Positions 1-4,230 of a DNA stretch of 7,276 nt are shown here, in pieces. The notes under the pieces are model-generated. The model was not told the origin of the DNA, searched no databases, and saw only the letters and a program-made list of their open reading frames with translations. The translations under genes and the position numbers were made by a program. Where the stretch lies: positions 1 to 7,276 of the forward strand of contig NZ_JAIVFR010000313.1 of the NCBI RefSeq assembly GCF_020829685.1. Direction: 5' to 3'. Origin of the DNA: Nostoc sp. CHAB 5715 (GTDB lineage Bacteria > Cyanobacteriota > Cyanobacteriia > Cyanobacteriales > Nostocaceae). The number at the start of each line of letters is the position of its first letter. The stretch's first letter is position 1.

Positions 1-69
1 AACTTATACCAATTCACGAAAATCCTGATACATATCGATTTCTCGTAGAGGCAAGGCGCAATGCCCATA

Positions 70-266
70 GGTGTCAACTTAACGTAAAAGTGCTGTCCCG
101 CAAGGAACTGAAGTTCCTTGCTAATAGTAAAAGTCATCTAAAAGATGACTAGATTCCCCAACAATCTTTAGTCATCTTTAGATGACTTTAGCTATTAGTC
201 TTGAACTAAAGTTCAAGGCGGATGAGTCAGCCAACAGTTAAGCCATTTCTAGCTTAAGTTGACACC
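70..266. mobile_element. MITE-like palindromic element with 13-bp terminal inverted repeats
   Basis: A perfect 13-bp inverted repeat, GGTGTCAACTTAA at 70-82 and TTAAGTTGACACC at 254-266, bounds a nested structure. Inside lie four short hairpins in mirror order: 101-120 (CAAGGAACT arms), 132-150 (AGTCATCT arms), 170-187 (AGTCATCT arms again) and 200-217 (CTTGAACT arms). CTAATAG at 121-127 pairs with CTATTAG at 192-198, so the left and right halves are also imperfect inverted copies of each other, centred near 155-165. There is no ORF inside. This form fits a miniature inverted-repeat transposable element mobilised in trans; such elements are known in cyanobacteria. I see no adjacent target-site duplication (flanks are CCATA and AATGA), so mobility is inferred. 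It lies 3' of the minus-strand glycosyltransferase, so read-through RNA would contain the hairpins and could be terminated or stabilised by them. Confidence 0.6.
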
Positions 267-324
267 AATGACAGCTGTGCCTCCCTACTTACTTAAAAAC
301 ATGCGAGATTGCACAAATGCGATA

Positions 325-347
325 TTTAAGTGCGATCGCTACTTAAA
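325..347. repeat. HIP1-centred dyad at the glycosyltransferase stop codon
   Basis: TTTAAGT (325-331) and ACTTAAA (341-347) are perfect inverted arms around the HIP1 octamer GCGATCGC (332-339), itself palindromic. The stop codon of the minus-strand glycosyltransferase (326-328) lies in the left arm. There is no T-tract, so this is not a standard intrinsic terminator. It may be only a HIP1 site with symmetrical flanks. Confidence 0.4.
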
Positions 348-1411
348 CCAATCAAACTGCGGAAACGCCCATTTTGAGAAAATCGTTTTGCTATTATTTG
401 TTGATAAACCGCCTCATAGCCATCAGTCATTTGCTCAACGCTGAAACAGTCTTCGACATACTGGCGACAGGCATAGCGGTCTAACTCTATTACCCGATCA
501 ATGGCACTGATGCATTCTTGAATATCATTGCAGAGGAAACCCGTCTTGCCGTGGGAAATTACCTCCTCAGTAGAACCCAATTTCATCGCAATCACCGGCG
601 TACCGGAAGCCATTGACTCCACCATCACCAATCCAAAGGGTTCTCGCCAAGTGATAGGGAATAGAGTTGCAACTGCACCTCCCATAAGCGCATTTTTTTG
701 AGCATGGTTAGCTTCACCCAGATACTCAATTTGTTCTCCATCAATGTGCGGTTTGATTTCCTTCTCAAAGTATTCTGCATCAATGGCATCAACCTTACCT
801 GCCATTTTTAAATGCCAACCAGCAAGTTTTGCAATTGCTATTGCTAAGTGTACTCCCTTCTCAGGAGACATGCGGCCCAAAAACGCTAGGTAGGGCGGAT
901 CTTCTGGTTGGGCGTGAAAATTATAACTGCTAACATCAATTCCGTTGTAGACCGTTGCTATACAGTTCAACCCTAACCTTGGTTCTCGTTGTGAATTGGA
1001 AATACTAACGTAGGGTTGTTTTTTAGCAAAACTAAACATCTTTTCGTTATCATGGGTAAAAATCCCGTGCAACGTGTGAACCGTAGGGGTTGTGACGAGA
1101 TTCGCGTAGGGCAGCGCCCCATACCCGATATGAGAGTGAATAATATCAAACTCTTCTGCCCGTTCATACACCGAAGCTAGATTCAGCATTTCGTAAACGC
1201 TGTAATCTTTAATAGTGCTATCAAGTCTGAGGGCACGGGGATGAACTGACACTAGTTTTGCCAGACTGATAGAATCTCCCGATGCAAATAAAGTTACTTC
1301 GTGTCCGCGTCGAACTAATTCATCGGTCAGTAAGCCCACTACTAACTCTATACCACCATAACCTGGAGGTGGAACTGTCTCCCACAGTGGGGCTAATTGA
1401 GCTATTCGCAT
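326..1411 (-). CDS. Glycosyltransferase family 4 (GT-B fold)
   Basis: A predicted cytoplasmic or membrane-associated glycosyltransferase that moves a sugar from a nucleotide-sugar donor to an acceptor, probably in polysaccharide or glycolipid synthesis; neither substrate can be read from the sequence. In the 361-residue protein the acceptor-side half has the GYGGIE loop (17-22), HSH (92-94), HTLHG (112-116) and SNSQRE (138-143). The donor half opens with YNGID (155-159) and LGRMSPEKG (178-186), and carries the retaining GT4 signature EPFGLVMVE with the E-x7-E pair E257 and E265, followed by SGTPVIA. Length and domain order are normal for the family and no part looks missing. There are two adjacent ATGs (1414 and 1411). 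I chose 1411 because GGAGG lies 6 nt from it but only 3 nt from the other. The gene is divergent from lipA, and no other sugar-metabolism gene is in the window to narrow its role. Confidence 0.9.
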   Translation of the reverse strand: MRIAQLAPLWETVPPPGYGGIELVVGLLTDELVRRGHEVTLFASGDSISLAKLVSVHPRALRLDSTIKDYSVYEMLNLASVYERAEEFDIIHSHIGYGALPYANLVTTPTVHTLHGIFTHDNEKMFSFAKKQPYVSISNSQREPRLGLNCIATVYNGIDVSSYNFHAQPEDPPYLAFLGRMSPEKGVHLAIAIAKLAGWHLKMAGKVDAIDAEYFEKEIKPHIDGEQIEYLGEANHAQKNALMGGAVATLFPITWREPFGLVMVESMASGTPVIAMKLGSTEEVISHGKTGFLCNDIQECISAIDRVIELDRYACRQYVEDCFSVEQMTDGYEAVYQQIIAKRFSQNGRFRSLIGLSSDRT

Positions 1412-1417
1412 CATAAA

Positions 1418-1422
1418 CCTCC
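1418..1422 (-). promoter_or_regulatory. Shine-Dalgarno site of the glycosyltransferase
   Basis: On the minus strand this reads GGAGG (extended AGGAGG). It is the strongest ribosome-binding site in the window. Spacing of 6 nt to the second ATG favours the start at 1411 over 1414. Confidence 0.7.
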
Positions 1423-1524
1423 TAAAAAATTAAACTTGAATTAAAAGTTTTCTTTTCTGTTGTAGTGCTTGTAATTGATTGGCTTTGCATCAGATAACAA
1501 CCTTCTTAAGACTTATTTCAAAAT

Positions 1525-1694
1525 CTTCTGCTCTTGCATCTTATGCTCTTGCTTTTATATTTTTTGTCTATCTTTGTACATAAATTAACCTCTACTAAAG
1601 AGGTAAATATATTTTATATCATTAATTGTTAGTAATTTGGTGCAAAGATAGACAAAAAATATAAAAGCAAGAGCATAAGATGCAAGAGCAGAAG
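1525..1694. repeat. Perfect 52-bp inverted repeat with 66-nt loop in the divergent gap
   Basis: Positions 1525-1576 are exactly complementary to 1643-1694 over all 52 bases, separated by 66 A+T-rich bases. The loop holds its own 6-bp hairpin (ACCTCT 1588-1593, AGAGGT 1599-1604). Each arm contains a short direct repeat, GCAAGAGCA at 1667-1675 and 1682-1690 in the right arm. No ORF or IS-like end is present. It fills much of the 374-bp divergent gap between the glycosyltransferase and lipA, so it must lie in the promoter or leader of at least one of them. It could form a cruciform, or a very stable RNA hairpin if transcribed. Outside it (1415-1524 and 1695-1785) I see no convincing promoter motif beyond general A+T richness. 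Confidence 0.85.
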
Positions 1695-1785
1695 GGCCAT
1701 GGTGACTTCATTAAGAGCATCCTTGCGTCTATTCTTATCTATTGTTAATTAACAGACCATTACTCTATATCCGTATCTTGCTTAG

Positions 1786-2712
1786 ATGTCTATGATTTCG
1801 TCACAACGAGCCGAACTAAAGTCTGAAATTACGGCAATGCCTAGCTGGTTACGTCGTCCTATTGGCAAAGCCAGTGAAATCTCTACCGTACAACGCATTA
1901 TTAAGCAGCGCCAAATTCACACAATTTGCGAAGAAGGGCGCTGTCCCAACCGGGGGGAGTGCTATGCCCAAAAAACTGCAACTTTCTTACTAATGGGGCC
2001 TGTTTGTACACGCTCTTGTGCTTTCTGTCAAGTAGATAAAGGTCATGCACCAATGCCTCTTGATTTAGAAGAACCTCAAAAGGTAGCACAGGCGGTGCAG
2101 CTTTTGGGATTGCGTTATGTGGTGCTGACTTCTGTAGCCCGTGATGACTTGCCCGATCAGGGTGCAGGGCATTTTGTGGAGACGATCGCAACTATCGGCC
2201 AATTGAACCCAGAGACTCAAATTGAAGTGCTGACCCCTGATTTTTGGGGTGGTGCTGGTGTTGGGGAATCAGGTCAACGCCAGCGAATAGCCATGATTGT
2301 AAAAGCCAAACCAGCTTGTTTCAATCACAATATCGAGACAGTGAAACGGTTAACTAGGCCAGTGCGCCGGGGAGCCAAGTACGATCGCTCACTCTCGGTA
2401 CTAGCTATGGTCAAAGAAATCGATCCGACAATTCCTACCAAATCAGGTTTGATGCTGGGACACGGAGAAACACTTGATGAAGTCGTTGAAGCAATGGCTG
2501 ATCTAAGGGCTGTGGGGTGCGATCGCTTGACTATCGGGCAGTATATGCGTCCATCTTTAGAACATCTGCCAATCCAAAAATATTGGACTCCAGAGGAATT
2601 CGATCAACTCGGCAGATTAGCATGGAAAATGGGATTCAACCATGTTCGTTCTGGGCCTCTGGTTCGCAGTTCCTATCATGCTGGAGAGGAGGGAGTGGGG
2701 AGTGGGGAGTAG
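1786..2712 (+). CDS. lipA: Lipoyl synthase (radical SAM)
   Basis: Inserts two sulfur atoms at C6 and C8 of a protein-bound octanoyl group to make the lipoyl cofactor of 2-oxoacid dehydrogenases and the glycine cleavage system. All cluster ligands are visible. The auxiliary [4Fe-4S] cluster has C48, C53 and C59 (C-x4-C-x5-C in [12 protein letters not shown]) plus the C-terminal RSSY motif at 294-297. The radical SAM cluster has C74, C78 and C81 (CTRSCAFC). FNHNIET (179-185), [10 protein letters not shown] (219-228) and GQYMRPS (251-257) are also family-typical. At 308 residues the length is normal. Residues after about 301 (EGVGSGE) are encoded by the G-rich repeat that begins here, which also supplies the TAG stop, so the native C-terminus has been replaced or extended. 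No clear Shine-Dalgarno precedes the ATG at 1786; the in-frame ATG at 1792 is a possible alternative. Cyanobacteria can carry two lipA paralogues; I cannot tell which this is. Confidence 0.96.
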   Translation: MSMISSQRAELKSEITAMPSWLRRPIGKASEISTVQRIIKQRQIHTICEEGRCPNRGECYAQKTATFLLMGPVCTRSCAFCQVDKGHAPMPLDLEEPQKVAQAVQLLGLRYVVLTSVARDDLPDQGAGHFVETIATIGQLNPETQIEVLTPDFWGGAGVGESGQRQRIAMIVKAKPACFNHNIETVKRLTRPVRRGAKYDRSLSVLAMVKEIDPTIPTKSGLMLGHGETLDEVVEAMADLRAVGCDRLTIGQYMRPSLEHLPIQKYWTPEEFDQLGRLAWKMGFNHVRSGPLVRSSYHAGEEGVGSGE

Positions 2713-2799
2713 GGAGTAGGGGATGAGGGAGCAGGGGGAGATGAGGGAGTGAGGGAGTGAGGGAGCAGGGGAGGCAAGGGGGAGCAGGGGAAGAAATAA
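2691..2799 (+). repeat. G-rich heptamer-type repeat overlapping the lipA 3' end (copy A, first half)
   Basis: Degenerate units such as GGGGAGT, GGGAGTA, GGGAGCA and GGGGAGATGA run from inside lipA to the junction GAAGAAATAAC. The first 32 bases (2691-2722) are identical to 6096-6127 downstream of the histidine kinase. Positions 2731-2749 are identical to 5641-5659 inside that kinase. Every tract has three to five consecutive Gs on the plus strand, so a G-quadruplex is possible in mRNA or single-stranded DNA. Confidence 0.9.
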
Positions 2800-2800
2800 C

Positions 2801-2911
2801 CAATGCCCCATACCCAATGCCCACTTGCCCTGAGCGAAGCCGAAGGGATGCCCAATGCCCAATGCCCAATGCCCCATGCCCAATGCCCAATGCCCAATGC
2901 CCAATTCCCAA
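2801..2911 (+). repeat. CAATGCC heptamer array (copy A, second half)
   Basis: About a dozen near-perfect units of the heptamer CAATGCC (variants CCATGCC, CCATACC) follow the G-rich half directly. This is the short tandemly repeated repetitive (STRR) type of sequence known from heterocystous cyanobacteria. The array is interrupted at 2825-2849 by an unrelated palindrome-like insert. The minus strand is open for over 90 codons in more than one frame, but the product is only a GIGHWAL-type repeat artefact. Confidence 0.9.
2828..2847. repeat. Short imperfect palindrome inside the heptamer array
   Basis: CCCTGAGCGAAGCCGAAGGG breaks the CAATGCC periodicity and is symmetrical only at its ends (CCCT and AGGG). 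It resembles a dispersed repeat common in cyanobacterial intergenic DNA; that likeness is from memory and was not searched. Its sharp edges suggest insertion into an existing array. Confidence 0.55.
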
Positions 2912-2919
2912 CTTCACAC

Positions 2920-2946
2920 AAATATTCTTAAAGAATTTGAATATTT
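2920..2946. promoter_or_regulatory. Nested dyad upstream of psb34
   Basis: AAATATTC (2920-2927) and GAATATTT (2939-2946) are perfect inverted arms, and a second palindrome, ATTCTT-A-AAGAAT (2924-2936), overlaps the left arm. A direct repeat TTTGGTA follows at 2944-2950 and 2957-2963. The site begins right after the heptamer array and ends 53 bp before the psb34 ATG, a plausible position for an operator or promoter element. No regulator can be named; it does not match the HLR1 (RpaB) consensus I know. Confidence 0.4.
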
Positions 2947-2985
2947 GGTACACCAGTTTGGTATTTCTTAAAAAGTCCTGACATT

Positions 2986-2990
2986 AGGAG
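2986..2990 (+). promoter_or_regulatory. Shine-Dalgarno site of psb34
   Basis: AGGAG lies 9 nt before the ATG at 3000. It supports this very short gene as genuinely translated. Confidence 0.65.
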
Positions 2991-2999
2991 AATCGCATT

Positions 3000-3137
3000 A
3001 TGACTGCTAAAAACAAAGATTTACCAGTTGCCGACAGTGGAGCTAAACCTCCCTACGCCTTTCGCACAGGCTGGGCACTGTTCTTGTTAGCTATCAATTT
3101 CCTGGTAGCAGCCTGGTATTTCCACATTATTGAGTAG
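3000..3137 (+). CDS. psb34: Psb34-like photosystem II assembly protein (45 aa, one membrane helix)
   Basis: A 45-residue protein with a polar N-terminus (about 1-20), a PPYAFRTGWALF motif and a single hydrophobic helix at about residues 25-41, ending YFHIIE. I recognise this pattern as the small cyanobacterial proteins named Psb34, which sit at CP47 in PSII assembly intermediates and affect binding of high-light-inducible proteins. The Hlip signature (ExxNGRxAM) is absent, so it is not an Hlip, although older annotation may call it chlorophyll a/b-binding. The AGGAG site 9 nt upstream and clean ATG and TAG codons support it. It is convergent with natD, with 21 bp between the stops. It follows lipA on the same strand, but a 287-bp gap full of repeats argues for its own promoter. 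The gene's existence is near certain; the name rests on remembered similarity. Confidence 0.75.
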   Translation: MTAKNKDLPVADSGAKPPYAFRTGWALFLLAINFLVAAWYFHIIE

Positions 3138-3150
3138 TTAGAAGTGGAGT

Positions 3151-3204
3151 GGTGCTGCTCAAATCGTTCCTTTGAATAAACCTTTGGGACGAATGAGCAG
3201 CACC
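3151..3204. repeat. 10-bp inverted repeat spanning the natD stop codon
   Basis: GGTGCTGCTC (3151-3160) pairs with GAGCAGCACC (3195-3204) across a 34-nt loop. The right arm is inside natD and the left arm covers its stop (3159-3161). In natD mRNA this could form a stem at the 3' end, and the two converging transcripts from psb34 and natD meet here. No U-tract follows, so an intrinsic terminator is not established. Confidence 0.35.
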
Positions 3205-4025
3205 AAAATCATGATTAACAGTGCTACACCCTGTTTATACTGTGAACCCAGCCAAGGGGTGCTGACTTCCTGGACGATGCCAATGATAAAAGCTGCTGCG
3301 ATCGCACCGTAAGGGTTGCCAATCCCACCAAGAATTACTGAGGCAAACAATGGTAAAATTAAAAACCATCCCATATTCGGGCGCACAGCCGTAATTAACC
3401 CATACATACTGCCGCCCAATGATGTAAGACTGCCAGCAATTATCCAAGTCCATAAAATAACTCGGTCAACATTGATACCTGAAACTCTGGCTAAGTCCAG
3501 ATCGTCAGCAACTGCTCGCATCGCTTTACCAATTTTGGTATTTTGCAGCAGGTAATGCAGTGCCAAAATTGCTAGCACCGCCAAACCCAATACCAATAAT
3601 TGATTTTGCGGGATCTTTAAGCCAAAGATGTCTAAAGCTGATGTAACAGGTAAATTATAATTTTGGTTCTTGCCACCCCAGATCAAAATAATTCCATTGC
3701 GAAGAAATAAGGCAAGTCCGATAGAAATAATAATCAGCGTAGTGGAAGTAGCACGGATAGAGCGCATCTTTGACCACAGTACCTTTTCCGATAACAGCAT
3801 TGCTGCCACAGTTCCCGCCGCCGCCAGGATCATCGACAGCCAAATATTGACTCCAATAGTGTTTATCAGCCAAGTCAGATAGGCTCCTAGAGTGAGAAAA
3901 TCACCATGAGCAAAGTTAGATAGCCGTAAAATTCCGTAGGTAAGAGTGAGTCCGACTGCCGCTAGAGCAATAATGCTCCCCACCGCAATCCCATTAACGA
4001 TTAATTGGGCGAATTGTGTATCCAT
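3159..4025 (-). CDS. natD: Neutral amino acid ABC transporter permease NatD (LivH type)
   Basis: An inner-membrane permease of the branched-chain/hydrophobic amino acid (HAAT, LivH) family, closely resembling cyanobacterial NatD of the N-I neutral amino acid uptake system as I remember it. N-I would also need a periplasmic binding protein (NatB), a second permease (NatC) and ATPases (NatA, NatE); none is in the window, and in cyanobacteria these genes are often scattered. The 288 residues are mostly hydrophobic helices. Visible family marks are LTYGILRLSNFAHGDF (28-43), KAMRAVADD (167-175) in a cytoplasmic loop, GGIGNPYGA (233-241) and the ending IRPKGLFKGT. Length is normal for LivH and no frameshift is seen. 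The ATG start has only a weak AAGG in front. The gene is divergent from the histidine kinase, and its upstream region carries a duplicated palindrome. Confidence 0.9.
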   Translation of the reverse strand: MDTQFAQLIVNGIAVGSIIALAAVGLTLTYGILRLSNFAHGDFLTLGAYLTWLINTIGVNIWLSMILAAAGTVAAMLLSEKVLWSKMRSIRATSTTLIIISIGLALFLRNGIILIWGGKNQNYNLPVTSALDIFGLKIPQNQLLVLGLAVLAILALHYLLQNTKIGKAMRAVADDLDLARVSGINVDRVILWTWIIAGSLTSLGGSMYGLITAVRPNMGWFLILPLFASVILGGIGNPYGAIAAAFIIGIVQEVSTPWLGSQYKQGVALLIMILVLLIRPKGLFKGTI

Positions 4026-4104
4026 AAGCCTTAAGTTGCTTTAAAAAATTTTACGTCAGTGGTTCGGATAATAATTTTTTTAGAATAGCTGCTAAATTGA
4101 ACAT

Positions 4105-4145
4105 CATAAGTTATGGTTTATAACAACATAAGTTATGGGTTATAA
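4105..4145. promoter_or_regulatory. Duplicated palindrome, candidate paired operator for natD and the kinase gene
   Basis: The 19-bp segment at 4105-4123 recurs at 4127-4145 with a single mismatch, a period of 22 bp (about two helical turns). Each copy starts with the palindrome CATAA-G-TTATG (4105-4115 and 4127-4137). Two equal sites on one DNA face suit cooperative binding by a dimeric regulator. They lie 80-120 bp upstream of natD and 86-126 bp upstream of the kinase ATG, so they could act on either. The regulator is unknown. Confidence 0.5.
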
Positions 4146-4174
4146 ATAAAAAAGAATTGTCAGTTAATATACAT

Positions 4175-4193
4175 AGAATCCTCTTCGGATTCT
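4175..4193 (+). promoter_or_regulatory. Small hairpin in the probable leader of the kinase gene
   Basis: AGAATCC (4175-4181) and GGATTCT (4187-4193) form a 7-bp stem with a 5-nt loop, 37 bp before the kinase ATG. A second dyad (AACTAG 4206-4211, CTAGTT 4221-4226) lies even closer to the start. Either could affect translation if transcribed. No known riboswitch is recognised. Confidence 0.35.
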
Positions 4194-4230
4194 TATACGA
4201 AGTTAAACTAGTTCAACGGTCTAGTTGACC

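Noticed and set aside
70..266. Possible CRISPR repeats, tRNA or structured ncRNA
   Set aside because: The repeated parts are inverted, not direct, no spacers exist and no tRNA-like arms or anticodon fit. Terminal inverted repeats favour a mobile element.
259..444. 61-codon open frame on the plus strand
   Set aside because: It lies over the end of the MITE-like element and the 3' end of the glycosyltransferase on the other strand, has no ribosome-binding site, and its product has no family features.
973..1167. Minus-strand frame inside the glycosyltransferase
   Set aside because: It is an out-of-frame shadow of a complete, motif-rich gene; no frameshift is needed.
2801..2911. Possible CRISPR array
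   Set aside because: Units are 7 bp and contiguous, with no unique spacers; this is a tandem heptamer repeat.
2617..2953. Three long minus-strand open frames (81-105 codons) rich in [12 protein letters not shown]
   Set aside because: They are translations of the heptamer array and G-rich repeat, which stay open because the repeat unit lacks stops in those frames.
3000..3137. High-light-inducible protein (Hlip) identity for the 45-aa gene
   Set aside because: The chlorophyll-binding ExxNGRxAM signature is absent from its helix.
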